Origin: Calliopsis andreniformis
Lineage: Eukaryota > Arthropoda > Insecta > Hymenoptera > Andrenidae
Length of the DNA: 64,000 nt
Assembly: GCF_051401765.1 (NCBI RefSeq)
Contig: NC_135067.1
Span: 21,199,501 to 21,263,500, forward strand
Direction of reading: 5' to 3'
The notes beneath the pieces are model-generated. The model made no database searches and was not told where the DNA came from. It saw only the letters and a program-made list of their open reading frames with translations. A program made the position numbers and the translations under genes. This document shows, piece after piece, positions 12,773 to 27,560 of the stretch. Each line of letters starts with the position of its first letter. The stretch's first letter is position 1.

Positions 12773-15700
12773 TCCTTTCATTCCGACACAAACGGCAATC
12801 GAAGTAATTGCGTTAATAGGTGTAATTAATTAGCGCGTTGATAACTCTATACGCTTCGAGCCTAAGGATGGTGGCTGCCTACCTCGCCGCTGGACTCAGG
12901 ATATAATCTAGCCACAAAAAATGACGTAACGTGTTTCGTGTTTGACCTTGTTCCTGAAGCGCTTTTGCGTTCCGATGAACCTTCTGCCAAATTGAGCCGA
13001 ACTACTTTCATTCGACTGGCTATAAATAGCTCCGTTTAGGATGCATCCCGAAAGATTCGTTCTTGAGATCGGTATAGGGTATAGGGTTCTTCTAAAGTGT
13101 TCTATTCAAAATAAGAATACGTACACTCTCGTTCGCAGTCTCGAATCCCTTTGCTAATCAAAAGAAGTGAGTATAGGAATATTCCTCGTTTTTTGTATCT
13201 ACTGATAATGAATATTACCTGAGTATGTTTTTATTTCTATCGAATTCAGAGTATAGATAAACCTGGATAAATTTTTAGGTGATCATGCATATGTTTTCAA
13301 TGAATATTTGCGAGTGGTAAACAACTTTTGGTCGGAAGCGTGTCGTTGAGATAGATTGAATTCATGCACCCCTTGGTCTTCATAAAGCTGTAAGCTAATT
13401 TTAGAGTAGACAGTGTCCCCCATGGTAACGCGGCAGACATAGTAGCGGTTCCACGTGGAATCTGAAAAACCTAACGGTCCTGTTGGTTTTTGGGCGAAGG
13501 TCGATACATTAGTGATTTGTGTCGCGTTGCACACGTGTCGCATATTAGAGGTTGGCGTGACGCTGGTGAATCGAGTAACAACGCAAGAGCCAAGGGAGTG
13601 AAGGGGCGAGAGGTGGCGGTCAGTGGCGCCGTGCTTCTTTTCTCATTATCTTAACCACAGGGTTCCTGTGGTATGCAGCGTTCTTGGTACACTAACCTGT
13701 TTTTTCTCTCCTCGCCTTATCTACCGATTAATGAATTCTCGTTACCCAATGGAAAATCGCGTCAATTCGATCTTTGACTTAGGATTCGTACTCCACGACA
13801 TTATGCATTAATACTTCAATTCTGGGCTTAGGAAATAAATACTTTTTCAAACCTAAGTTACACGTGTGAGTGCTTCTTCCCATTAGTACACTCAAGACAG
13901 AGTCACTCCGATTTTGTGATGCGTAATAAAGTTCTCAATTCTCACTCGCCTCTTTCAAAGGAGTTTGCGAAAGATCCAAAATTAATCCAGCAAAAGTGGT
14001 AGACAAGAATCAACCGTGGCACGTATAATCTTATCTCGAGAGTCACACTGTCAAGGCGAAATTTGGCGGATCATATACACGTTGACTCAAAGCACCGAAT
14101 CCGTCATCGTGCATTCGCGAGCTTCGTATACACGGAGAGAAGAGAGAAGAGGAGTCTCGTGCGATTTCCCGAATCGGGGATCGAGGGAAACAAGCTGCTC
14201 ACGCGGCATTGATAATTTCGTCGAAGAGAAAGGCTGTGGAGGCACTTTCGCCAGCTGTTCGGCCGACGTTGACTCCAACTTGTATTGGGCCGAGGAATGT
14301 AGCGAAGAATGTAACAATACTCTCTTTAAAAATAGAGGGCCTCCTCTGGGTTGAATCGGTGGCCACGAACGTTTGACTTTGAACGAGAGATAACGTTTGT
14401 TCGATAAACGCACGATAACAGCATCGACGATAATTCACGGTCGAACTAGGGTCCAGTAACCTATAGTAATAGATTTTCCACGACGACCCATAAGCGCAGA
14501 TTGTATTTGTTTCGAGGAGTGGACAGGGCAATCGATGGTACAGCCGCACTTTGTAATGCTAACAGTCGTGCATATTCAACGGAATCGTTGTTACGAGTAG
14601 TTTAACACGGTAGATCGCGCGGCGTAATTGAATTTCAAACGTGTGACGTTGCATATGCCTGACACGCGAATTGCTGAAAACTGATTTACCAAGCTCTGCC
14701 CGCGTTTGGCTTCTGTGGGATCCAATTTCTCGAAATTCGGGGAAAACATCGTAGGACTTTCTTGACCAAAAAAATTGTACTATGCTCATTTAGTTGTAGC
14801 TATAATTTCACTGAAATAGTTATGTGCATAACAATAGATTATTCTTATTAAATGAAAAAGAATCTAAGGCTTCATATTTTGAAAAAAGCAACATGAACCC
14901 AAAAGAAGTTGAGACTTAAAGCGTATGCAATCAGGTGTTTTTAAATTGAAATCTACATTCCCCCTTCCACAGTCGCTCCACACTTCGTTTTCTCTTGTTG
15001 CTAAGTGACTCCCCTCCATATCACTCTGGAGTGCGTCAAATGAACACTCCCCCGTAATTTCCCGATTGCCTAATCAGGATTACCAGCATCGCGATTCCAT
15101 CGCAAACGAGGATAAAGCCTGATTCCTGATGCAGGAATCGGTCGTAGCGCCAACGCCCACGCGACCGTCGCTCTGTCGCGAGTCCCCACCGATCCGTCCT
15201 CGTCGCTTTCCTCGCCGCTTTCCTCGCCGCGGACGGAGCAGCCTTGCTTACCCGCGCCGCCGCGCAACCATCGTCGCCCTTGAGTCAAAGTCGTCGCTGA
15301 AAACACAAGTTTGCACCGCTTGACTTCGCGGATCTCCGCGAGCGCAGTATCGAGAAACGAAACTCGAACTTCTCCAATCTTCTTCCTATACATGCAGAGA
15401 AGCGGACGAAACGATCCCGCGCGGCTGTTATCTTCTCTCTCTCTCTCCTCTCGTCTTCTCGACACTTGCACGTCGCCTGTTTATTCGCGTTCCATCTAGC
15501 GGATCGAAGCCGAGACACGTCTCGATGTCTTCGAAAACGTTCGACTACTCTCTTCTCGATTGGTTCGACGCGCTTGGATCTAACTACGCAGAAAGCGCGC
15601 TAGCTCGGACATTCTAACCGGCCATTGGGTTCGTTCGAGCCACGAGAACCCGTCGCGGCCGTGCACTCTAACACTTTCACCGGGCAGATTTCTAACGCTG

Positions 15701-16970
15701 CCACGATCTTTCGCTGCGTCCACGTTGGATTCCCCCTCGGGAATAGATTGCTGCAGTTGCAGGCGGTTTAGACCTGGTTCTGTTAACCAGAAGGCGAAAC
15801 CCGAGGAGCAGGGTTGCTTGTTGCCCGATGCGTTGGGTAGAATGCAGACAGCTTTGGCGAATATACTTGGGAAACGTTCTTGCATTATGTTAGGTTCCCA
15901 GGTCAAGACTTATTCACTCTCAGGTGTATTATTCTGAGGGAGCAAATATAGCTCAGGTACTGATGAAACAGCTATAAATGTCTATTATGGGTGAAATTTT
16001 GTCTCAATATCATTAGAAGAAATCAAAGTTGACGTTAACTTCCGAGGGCTCATCAATCGTGTATAGGAAGAAAACATGTAGAATCGTTTGTAGAGGGATT
16101 CACTAACGCCATGTAACCAGAATCGCCTGAGTAGAGCCAATAGGTTTCTCTTCAGAGTTAAACGGTACGGATAGGCGTTTAGGAGCTCCTTGAATCCCAT
16201 GCCTAGTAATAGAGAACATATCCCGTGGCTCATATTCTCAAAGGTGGTTTCACAGACCACTTGAGCCTCGAGCAGATCGCTATGCCCATTCCACTAGCAT
16301 TGCTCCGCGCTTACTAAAATATGCTAGCATTGGGATCCACATGGCAAACTGTGATGCCGCGTAAACGGGACCAGAGTAGCGTTCTCGATTCAACCGGTTC
16401 CATCGTACAGCTGAATATTCGATTAACCGGTTGGGAATCGATTGTCGGATTCGTATTGGAGCGTATGGTCGGTTCGGTGTGACAGAGCAAATCTCGAGGC
16501 TCTGTATGTTCGACTAGCAATCAGGTAATCAGCAGGCAATCACCTAGTTATCAGGTGTACGCGATGCTCGAGTCAACGATACCTGTGTATCCTCGGCAAA
16601 CCGAGCTCCTCGCGTTCCGCCTTTGTCAGATATTCCCTTTTGCGTTGTTTCCATGACAAAATGTCGGTGTCTGGTTGAATCGAGCAGCAGTTGGCTCGGT
16701 TTCGTTCGCGGTGAAAGTTTGAGTGTCGAGGTGCATGGCCTCGTTCTCCGGACTGTTATCGACGCGATGTGAACGCCCCCTAATACAAGACAGTAGCATT
16801 GCGCTTCGCCACGAGCGGAGCAGCGCTCCGTGCCTGCCAGATACGACGAAGAAGACGAAGAAGGGGCCACAGGAAGGGGGAAATGCGGACTAGCCTTACC
16901 TCGATAGGCACGCGTATACCACCTAGCCCGGCTGGATCCGCGGCGACCGCTTTTGTGCTTTTACCACTCG

Positions 16971-17025
16971 ATCGCCTCGCCTCGCCTCGCCTCGCCTCGC
17001 CTCGCTTCGCCTTGCCTCGCCGCGC
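16971..17025 (+). repeat. Pentanucleotide repeat CTCGC
   Basis: Six perfect CTCGC units from 16976, flanked by one-mismatch units on both sides (TTCGC, CTTGC, CGCGC). A pentamer shifts frame every unit, so all three frames read as the same Ala/Ser/Pro/Arg-type repeat. That explains the open frames found on both strands across this block. Confidence 0.9.
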
Positions 17026-19336
17026 CCCTCTCCCCGAGGCTTTCCCTCTTTCGAGCTTCCTCCTCGCCCCTCCTGAAACAGACTTTCTGGAGCGATCCGC
17101 GAATACTCGGGGATCTGTTCGAGCCACGGCGATTCTTGTGCGCGTCCAAGTTGACTCTCGGAGCACAATAAGCGGGATAAACGGCGCGGGGAAGGGATCG
17201 AGGGATAGGTCGTGGGGGAGAGAGAGCCGATTCCTTCCACTTAGCATTCCCTTTCGCGCGACACCGGACGAAGTCACGGCAGCCCAATAAATTCTTAGGG
17301 AAACTCGGAAAAATAGACGACGCTCGCTGAATGGACTGTCGACGAGAGGTTGGCTATTCAGCTGGCGAGCAGAAGAAGCTTCTCGAGTTAGTTCTCATCA
17401 GTCTGTTTCTTCTGCCGTGAGAAAACCGTCGGTGTCTTCTCTCTGCGCAAATATCAACGATCGTCCCGTGAGATTGATCCACCTGCGAACCCGGCTGAAA
17501 AGGCGCTTGAAAAGGTTACGCTGCATCGATGCTCGCTCCTCGATGTATTCATCATTTTCTGCCATTTGCGATTTGTCGCGTTCGTCCTGCTTCCATTGGG
17601 GCTTCGGCCGACACGGCACGTGCTGCTTCGGGGCAATTTTTAGAACTTTCCTCTGCAGGAGTGCGTCGATCCCTAACGTTCCCCTTCTCGTTTGTCTTTG
17701 GGGTCACTTCTGGGATGCCTTCCCTCCTTCACTTCCGAGAGACTCGTCTCCCTGCATCGTTGCCACGGAGTCTTTGCTTCTTTCTATACTGGCATTGAAG
17801 AGACGTTTTATTATAGGAGATAGTGGTTTGAAGATTGCTAAGAAATTTTTACTTCTAAGTTCTGCATTAAATCAGTTTATCGAGGACTTAGTTTATAGCA
17901 ATTGCTTTACTGATAGGTAAAAATAGATTTTTGACAAAAATAGTACCCACATGTCAGCAAGTGAAAGTCTTTATTTGCAAAGTCTTAACAACTTCCTGCT
18001 CATTTTTCGCGTCCCAGTAGAGTTCGTCCGTAATCTTATCGTCAGTTGGAGTAAAGGCAGTAGAAAACCGTCTGTCAGTGTTCAACAGGGTCGAGACCAC
18101 TCGAAAACCGTAAAAAATCAGACTCAAGGTCCTTCGAGGGGAACGAAAGACCCGTTATTGTCTTACATATTGTCTGAATGTGTACGCTTTCCAAATATCG
18201 ATCGCTCGAAGTGACCATCGTTATTATATAAAGACACGAGAAAAATCCAAAGACGCAATTACAATGGGTATATTAAAATATTGATAATTAACTCGATGGA
18301 CTTCAATATTTATTCGATTATTCAATAATGAAAAATGACACGTATTTTGTCTCATTCTTCCCCAACAATCGAGACGTCACTCTGTCCACTGTGTAATTTG
18401 AATCACGACGACTAAATGGTCGTAACACACATTGTTTCCAGTGAAGCTTTATCCGTCAATAACAATGCGCTGCTGTCGAAATGATTCGCCCTCGGTACAC
18501 GTAATGACATAGTACAGTTAGAGAACGATTATTACATCGCGTCATCTGGCTCTCCGTAACATTATTTCTCCATTTCGCGTATTCTTCGTGCTCGACAGCG
18601 GCGACTGTATTACAGTTCCTCAGCCGATGACTCGTCGTGATTACGCCATTATAATCGTGCTTCGCCGACGACCGCTTTTTCACCGTACAATTAGCGAGCC
18701 GAAACTCTAAACGCAATCGCAGTTGCATGAAATCCACGAGCAATTTCACGATTCACCGACAGACACCGACGACGAGAACGCTCTTAGATTTCTGCTCGAC
18801 GATTTCCCTTAGATGGTAGTCGATGTCTCTAAAATAAAACCTGCGGTCCATTACAGGGATCGGTAGTTTCCATTGAAATTGAAATTTGCGATGGGTACTG
18901 GCCTAAAGCGCGATTTCTAGAGCGATAGAAATAAGACGTGGCCTCTGTTTGTTGGAAGTGACGGAAATCGTTAGAGAATTAGGCCATTACGATTTCTCAC
19001 AGTAAAAACGACGTTCCTCGGCGCTTCAGTGACGTCAGGATCGCGTAGAAAAGTTCCGTTAGATCTCTCCCGGCGCGGAGAAGTTGTGGGAATCATCCGG
19101 TTGGAGCGAACGCGACTCGAGTTTATCCTCGACGCCGACCTCTTCGAGGTTTCCAGCGCCACTCTGTTCACCTGCTTTTCAACAACCTACCTACCAACGC
19201 CCATCTCTCGTTTATTTGCTTCTGCTCTCTGATCTTGTTACTCGCCGGATTGTCCCGGCAAACGTGCATACGCGAGGTGGTAAAAGGTGCTGAATTAAAT
19301 ATTATCTGGATTATTTGCTTCGGTACTGTGGACAAT

Positions 19337-19380
19337 TCTTCTTCTTCGTCTTCTTCGTCTTCTTCGTCTTCTTTGTCTTC
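19337..19380 (+). repeat. 9-bp repeat TTCTTCGTC
   Basis: Four tandem units of TTCTTCGTC, the last with one change, preceded by extra TTC triplets. The 9-bp unit keeps frame and would read as a poly-Ser or poly-Phe/Val type run, but the surrounding frame shows no other gene character. Confidence 0.9.
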
Positions 19381-22300
19381 TACGTTTCCTGAGAGGATGA
19401 GGATTAGTTTAAGTTTGACTTTGGACCGAGAGGTTTACGCAACGAGTTGGTCGTTGTCGACACTCTCAAAGTGCTTGTACAGTTTTTAAGTATGTTGTAG
19501 AGGGCTTTCAGAAGTTATGACTACAGCTTTTTCAGCTGGAGAATAAAAAAGCATAATAGAAACCTCTCGTTGCCAGGCATAGTCACTTTTCCTCATAGAA
19601 AAATTATTGAAATTTTGTTCGATTTCAGTAATTCCAAAAGGCCCCTCAAGTTTAATCGAAAGAAGATCTCCGTAGACAAATCCGCTCAAATTCTTCATCT
19701 AAATAAACAGTAACACTTGCAGCTTCAATACCAAAGATCAAGATACCAGTGTTATTGCTTCTTCCGCACCCTGTATGTAGAAGATTACGAGGAGAAGATC
19801 CTTGGATTTGCGTCGAAGATCCGGGTCAAGTACGAGTAGCAACTTCTGTTACTCCTATCGACATGTTCTGCACGTTGCGTTGCATAATTCTCTTTCATCC
19901 TGGTTCATCAATTACCGAAACAACCTATTTCCGTATATTTCGTGGTCTAAGTTTACGATAAGGAGGTTAGATATTTGCCGACACCTTTTTGTGCGTTGAT
20001 CCAGGCTTATCTAGTCCCTGCTGTTCGAGTAAGTTTCTCATCACCTGACTCTATTCTCATAGTCAAGCTCCGCACCCTCGATCGTCTCGTTCTGGGCATC
20101 CCCTAAGTGCAACCTTCTCTTACCTCGATAACGAACGATACGAGCGACTTGATAGTTTTTCCACAGCGCGTAAATAGTTTCGTCACGTAAGTTGGACGCG
20201 AGAGAAATTGTAGATTACCGAACGTTCGGAGATTGGTATCCAGTCGCGCAGGTGTTACGTCATCGACGATCTGGTCCCACAAGCAACCTGACCATCGTGC
20301 CACACTTGCTGTTTACATTCCACGTTACTCGAAAATTTTCTCTTCACTTCCCCTTCCCTTGCATCGCCATTCTCAGTAGGAAGGACCTAAGAAGATAAGG
20401 CTAGTCAGGAAGAACTCTCCCTAGACACAAAAGTGCGTTTAAATATGCATGTAGGTAGGTGTGCCGAGGGACGATGGGTCGAAAAGGGTGGTCGGCGGGA
20501 GGGGCGGAAAAGAAGGCGGCGAAACAATTGGTAAAGGAGACGGAAGAGGGTGGAGGGAGGGAGACAGAAGGCGAAGGACGTGATTTGATAACACAGCATC
20601 GATCCAGGGTTCTCAGGATGCTTCCACCCTCCTCCGTCTCCGCTCACCCTCGACTCTATCCATTCCGTCCCCCGCCCTGCGTTCCCTTCTTCTTGCCCGT
20701 TTCCGCGATTCCCGTGCCGCAACGAACAGAACTGTAAATACCGGTGACGTTGCTCGCGACGTCCGTCTCGCTCGGTTTACGAGATCACAGGTTACCATCG
20801 TCCTGCCCAATTCTCGATAAATTCCATGCCGCTGGGTTATTCCGGACGTTTCGGCTGGTCGAAAATATCCGAAGCTCGTGATGGGTAGTTACAGGGGTCG
20901 TTTCGTACCCGTTACCAGCCACGACCTTTTATTTTCTCCCCCTATCACCTATTGAGGGGCTGATTCACTCCGGTTCGAGGATTGCTCTGACATTGTCGGA
21001 AGCACATTGCCACGTTTTCGTCCTTTTCTCGCCTGCCCCTCGGGAAGCAATGATGTTTCAGGGGCACTAGCTTTTCTGCAACATCTGAGAAATAATATCA
21101 TCGGTTTAGTTAATTCCTACTTACTGGATACACGAGTAAGTAATAATACGGTGCGTCGAGTAGGAACACGTTCCATAGTATATATTTTCTGGATTTCGAC
21201 TTGTCATTATCCTGATCGGTGCTCCTTTCGTTTCTTTTCTTCTCGCTACCTGCTTTACTGACAAGACTAAGCTAACTACATAAACTGACTGTTCAAAGAT
21301 ATCTATTATATCTGTACCTTAAATTCCACAGCGATAACGGTGCTCCTAGTGGTAACAGTCCATCAAGAATTGAGGATCGTTTTCTTCATCTGACGTTTCC
21401 CTTCATATCCAAACTCATCCTCCAGCAGCCCACACCTTCGCCCCAGGTCGCTCGAAATAAATAATCGAACAGACCCGATCGACGCAGAGCCATGCTCGCT
21501 GGCTCGCTTTGTTTACGTCGGTTAGCCGAGTGAAAGTTTCCAGCGGGCTGCGAGCAAAGCGATTTCGCGAGTGTACTTGCACGCGGTTCAGCGGCTGCGA
21601 GTACTCGCGGGCGTGTTGCACCACTAGCGAAGAGTATTTTGAAGCGGTCCACTTGGAAACTTGGCGCTGCTCGTCCCCGGTTGCCCAGCTTTGAGGTGGA
21701 ACGACGCAACAGCGACAGAGTAATTAGGAGAAAATCGGCCTGACGTAAATGGAGGACGCGTCATTGAATTATCAGACGTTCGGCCGGGCCGTGTTACAAA
21801 GGGAATGCGAATAGGACACGAGGCGCGATTGGCTTCAAGGCGACAAGTGGCCTGGCCAGTGAACCTGCGCCTTGGACGAACTCGGCTCGTGAATTGAAAC
21901 ACACGGCCGTGAGTCCAAAGTGATCGAAGGACTTGGACAAATTGCGAAAGTTTATTCGATTCTGCAACGAAAGGAGAGAAGTCAGCATTTTATGAAATGT
22001 CAATTCCAGTGGTGGCCAATTCTTGTTATGATAGGAGCTGTATTTTACCTAGAAATACTTACGAGATGCGTTCTTCTTTGGAACAACATTCTGGATTTAA
22101 TTAAAAAAGAATATTTTTGGGGGGAGATAGGTTTATTATAGCTGCGGTTAAACCACCCAGACTGCATCCGATAGTTTGAAGCTTGTTGCAAGAATCTTAT
22201 CAACACCGAACACTGTACAAGTCTCGTCACAATGTATCTACTTTCAACAAACGAGTTTGCATAAAGCGCCAGAATTAGTAACGGTCGTCATCCTAATTAC

Positions 22301-25059
22301 GCGTTTAATTCGTCCGCTTTTATAACCCTCGTTTCGAGAAAGAGGAACTATATTAGTTTACTTTTCCCCGACATTTTGCAAGTAAACGTTCTCGTCCGCG
22401 AAGCCAGTGTAATTTGTTTTTGCAGTAACTTCGACCTTCGGCTGTTTATAATTCCGCCGTGAACCTTCATCCTCCGTGGCAGAACACCACGGTGAAAGAG
22501 ATACTTATATTTCACGTCTTCCACTTGCTCTTTTTCGCATCTGCTTATAGCCGCGCGTGTCCGCGGGAGCTCTGCTTTGCTCCGAAACAATCCGCGAGGC
22601 CAGCATTCCTGCCTCCTTTTACTCCAGTCCTGAGATTCCTCTCGAGTCGACGCAATTTATAATCCTTCGATTAAGAACCGAAATTTGTAGACTCGACTTT
22701 CGTTCCGATCACCTGCTCAGAATTGCATGACGCAAAAGGTCGCCTTTGTGGGCTCTTCTTTGGCGGCGCGTTTAAGCGAGGTCAGTTACCAGCTGTCGGT
22801 AAACTCTGCTGTAAACAAACGAGAAAGGACCGTCGAACGCTAAGGCCAGCCAGCAGCGAGTTTTCGAGTCGTTCGGTCGGTCGTTTGGGGCATCGCATTC
22901 CACGCTGCTTCCACGCTTCTTCCACTACACTTGCACGCTGCTGCCTTCGATTTAGGAGTCTACAAATGATCATTCTCTCGTAGACATTCTATCTATTCCG
23001 TTCTTGTGCTCTACTGTGTTTCTTTCTTGAGGTCTTTAATTAATCCTTTGGTCCGTATGATTAAATAGTGACGCCTCTACCACTCCTAATGGTTGCTATT
23101 CTCTGGAGGAACATTCACGCCCGAAACCTATCAAGCTCGGTGGCCATAGCGTTGTTTTAAACCTGTGTGAGGGTAGGGGAACGTAGGCACGCTGAAACAT
23201 CCTGTCGCTTCTTTTCCTGGAAGCCCCTGAGATTTTCGGTAGGCACGTAAATAACGCGCATCCCGCCATCGAGAGCAAAGGTCCCGGCCACGACAGATTG
23301 ACGAATCGATTCCTCTGCGGTAGAGTTGTTCCTTGGCTTGTTTCTCTGTGCGAGAGAAAGCAGCTGGATTAAACGGTCACCGTGAGTGACACGAAAATCT
23401 CTTTGCCTCTAGGACGAGAGTTGCCAGTCTTCGCCCAGGGCTTTCTCGTTTAAATCTCTGGAAAAGGGAGAAGACAAAGGCAGTGCATCCTGCAAAAGAG
23501 TTATCTCTTTACTCTAGAAATAGTACACATTCCTGTACTAGGAGAACAAGCTTTTTATCATAAATATCTTGTGTCTCCAATCGGGTACGACCCGTCAACA
23601 CCGATCAACGTTGGCCTCTGACGTTGACACGTCGAGGAAACAAGAGACTGGATTTTCTTTATTTCCCCTAGCGCGTGGAAGGTAAACCAGCTTAGAGACG
23701 AGAGGAGCCTCGTTTGTCCACCGTGTTCTGTCTCGCGGGAACGTTTCGATACGCGCGAAAGATAGGCGCGTGTGTGCACCCGATATATATTTAGCGTGCG
23801 CGGTATTTCTCGACCCACATACTCATCGGGAGGCAGAATGTCTCGTATGCGTGGGGTCATCCCACCGTTCAAGCGACAAAGACGTTGCTTCTTTTTCTTC
23901 TTTCAGCCCGTCCTCTTCTGCGTCGACCGCTCGAGAAAGGGTCGCTGTGCAACCTCAATTTTTAAGAGGCTCCAGTCGCTTCATTCTCTTTTTGGGCCTT
24001 CTCCGAGCTTTAAGTGGGGAGTGATTTCTTGTTAACGCTTTGAGCCAGCCGGTGCTACTATTATCGGGACTGCTGAATCTCCAGCACGCTCGTCCCGACG
24101 AACACGGACTTTCAATGAGCTATCATTTCAAGAGCGACTTTATTCGAATCAATCTGTTCCTATGGTCTCGGTATAATGAATTCTCGTTTTTTTAAATTCT
24201 GCTACAGAGGAAAGAAAAGAGTCTTCGATATTCTAGCTTCAGATCTGATTCTAAACGTCGCATTGTATTCATATTATCCTGAATTCCTTCTACTCCTATC
24301 AATCGGCTGATATAGCAAGCAAATAGTCGATAAAACTACGCTGCGGTGGTTCGCAAAGAATCGCACTCGTCGGCAGAGAACTATGACTCACTGTCAGCGG
24401 GCTAGGGGAGGGCTGGTAGACCTAAATCAATGTGCAGTTTCGACGCTGTCGGTGCATTATCGCGACCCTCTTGATTCGTTTTGCGCATCTGTGCGTGACC
24501 CTGTTCCGGTTGGGGCTCGATAAGATCGTTGAAAGTCGAGCTCGACGAGGGATCTCGCGGCGAGTGCATTGGACGAAGCGATTCGTTGCATCCTTGGCGC
24601 GCTGGCCTCTCAGACTGTCCACCTCGGTGGCAGAGTACGCGCGGGAAGCGTTAGAACGCGCAGAGGACGTGAAACGAGCGTGCAAACCGCAAGTGCACGC
24701 TTCATAAATTCATGGCCGTGGTTCCGGCCGAGGTGGCCGATGCAGCGCCTTTAATTGGTTTCTACGCATCTGGGATTGCTTCGGCGGCGGCAGTAAACCA
24801 GTATCAAAGATTTATCGACAGATCGGTCGACTCGGAGCGTTAAAGTGTATCGTGGCCCCGCTGCAGCCCGGAGATTAAATTGAATCCCGCGGATGGAAGT
24901 TCCACGGTCAAGAAGTAACAGCTCCTCTGAGTCGTTTTCGTGTTCAGTATCGTTCGATCTCGACCAGAGGGAAGGTTCCCCGCGTGGATTGCTGGGCGTC
25001 GTCGTCTCGCGGTTAAGCCGCGTAATTCGCGGTATCCTCGATAAATCATACTAAATGGG

Positions 25060-25082
25060 GCGATCGTGTAACGCACGATCGC
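25060..25082. repeat. Perfect 9-bp inverted repeat
   Basis: GCGATCGTG, five-base spacer TAACG, then CACGATCGC. It forms a perfect nine-pair stem with a five-base loop. There is no T-run next to it and no nearby gene end. Confidence 0.85.
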
Positions 25083-27179
25083 GTTAGATCGCACATGGCG
25101 CCGCGGCATTGTTGGCCGTACTTTATTGAATCGATAAACGCGCCCCCTTGGCACGCGTAGCCGAGGGATGTACGCGGCCGAGTATCGCCAACAAATACAC
25201 CCCATTAATTGCAAATGAAACGTAATATTTGCCCGAAGCTCCGCGTGTAGCTCCCCTGCGGCGCTCCAGCTTGTCCACTTTTCTCACCGTTGTGGTCTTG
25301 CTCTATCGACAAGGTTAATTGTAACTTCGCCTTACCTTTCTGCTGACCGTAGTGTGTGTACTGTACAAAAAACAATCGCTTACTTAGATAATGATATCTC
25401 ACTTATTATAGAATTGTTCTAAATAGATATGTCAATGCTTTCAAATATTTTAAGTATCAATCTTCCGAAGCCTCTTCGAATTTACAAATTCTACACTATT
25501 CTCTACATATTTGTGTACATATTATTCTGTACTGTTCTGCACGAATCTAGTAAAAGCCTCCTGTCACCACCAGCTGACTTGGCTCGCGACATGGACCATA
25601 AAAATTTGTAAAGCCAAGCAGACTGGCAACGTCACTCTTCTTCTTAACAAGTAGCACATATGCGCAGGGTCGATTCCTTAAAATAAATGAGAAGCATGGT
25701 AGAACCAATAAATTAATTGAGAAAAAACAATCGATTAATCGTGGGAAAATGAATATAGATTTCAGCTAAGACGTTTACTCTTCCACGCGATACAGCAAAT
25801 ACAATTACGTTTCATTGATGGGGCGTATCGATACGCCATAAGCAGCTTGCCCGTGGGCGACAAACTAATTCGCTTCGTTCAGAAATAATGACGGCGGATA
25901 GTCATATCGGAGGTAACCGGCACGGCGCTGGCTAATCGCAGTAATCTCTGATAACTTGTAGCTCCGGCGTCAACTGGTTCGCCACGCTCGGTCCATTAAT
26001 ATCGAGCGATATCTAGGTTGGCGGAAGGCGGTAGGTGATAGAACGGAAAATAGACGTTGGTGAATTATGGTCGGAGTCACTTTGCCGCTAGAAAATACAT
26101 TTCGAGTCGATCTCGAGATATTTCTGCCCGAGTCTTTTATATCGCGATCATTTCTACCGAGCAAAATTACAGGTAGGATTGTTGCAGGACTCGACGCCAG
26201 TTGGAGAATTAATGCTCGTGAAGTAATGCATTCATCGACCCATCTAATCGACAGCGAAGATCTAGGTAATCTCGATCGGACTCGCGCGAGCACCGCTGTC
26301 GTTTTAAACGTGAATGATAATCGGGTCGGGTATTTATTTGTTTAGTAATACTCGCAATTAGTGCGGTAATATAGGCAGTGATTTATCGCGCACCTCGGGG
26401 TGAGTCCAATGGAAAGTAGCAGCGTGTGCCGATGAAATCTAAGGTGCTGATAGGAATTGTTTGCTGGATTACGCGATGTAGTAGTAAAATCCATATCTGT
26501 TAGCTTTGATTTAACTCCATCCTTCAATGAAATGTTGAAACATCGTAAGGTACAGTAGTTCATAGATAAGGGTGTATTCGGATAACTTCTCTGTACAATA
26601 TTTATTATAAATGTAACGGTAATATTCCCTCGTGTACGTGTATTAACAGAAATTGCGATAATTTATTGCATAAATATAATATATTCACATGAAAAGTGGA
26701 CTGTGCATGTTTTTATTAAATGCTTCGAAGAGATAATACAATTTGTCAGGTGAAATTAAATATACAATCTTCGTAATTTATTTTAATAAATGATGTAACA
26801 ACATAATTCATTATCTCGTTCAACGCATCTCATTTGTTATCTTATTACCAATTCATATAAATATCCGTTATATCCATGCATCGAATTGTCGAAGCAACAC
26901 GAAACACTTGACGTTTTACGATCTAACAGTGTCTGCACTCCACCCCGGTTACAAAAAGGTAAGAAGAATTCCCACTCCATTTTTACCGAGTGAAAAACGC
27001 TCGAGCCATCGAAGCGATATGAATCGTCTGTGTGCCGGAGGCTTTCTGGAGATCCCCTCGAATTCCGACATCTTTGACACCGTCCTCGAGATCCCGAAGA
27101 AATCACGGTTTAGCGAGCGTTACGCGCCCCCAGCCCCTTGACGAGGTCGCTCCATTAATTTGTCCGTTACGCGTAGTCG

Positions 27180-27560
27180 AGTAATATCGATAGTATCTGG
27201 CCGCGCGAGGGAGAGTTGGCGGTTAGGGTGGCTGGCGCGGGGGAGGGAGCGGAGGAGGCGCGGATTCACGGGTTACGTTGCTCGGATTCTGACGTCACGT
27301 CGCTTGTACGCAAGTGTACTACTACCAGCAGCGGCGATACTAGCGCGTTACTACTTCTACTATCACCACCACCACCACCCGGCACTGACGCCGTCGCGAC
27401 GGTAGGGGCTGCGCTCGCGACACCAACACCGATAACCGCTCCTACCCCGCCGCGTGACGCGGTGTCGCTATCACAGGCGAACCTATCGTCGTCGCTACCA
27501 TCGGGTTCGCCTGTGTTGCGTCACTCGCCATTCCGTTATCATCGTTGCTGACTGCAACAT
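27180..27560 (+). promoter_or_regulatory. CpG-rich patch with CRE; candidate promoter
   Basis: A sharp CpG-rich island in the intron-like region, with a GGGAGGGAGCGG stretch, a perfect CRE octamer TGACGTCA at 27290-27297 and CCACCACC repeats. A plus-strand frame over it is Thr/Pro/Ala/Ser-rich but starts at a non-ATG codon and has no domain. No strong donor follows within a few hundred bases, so an exon is not supported. It could be an internal promoter or enhancer, or only composition. Confidence 0.25.
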
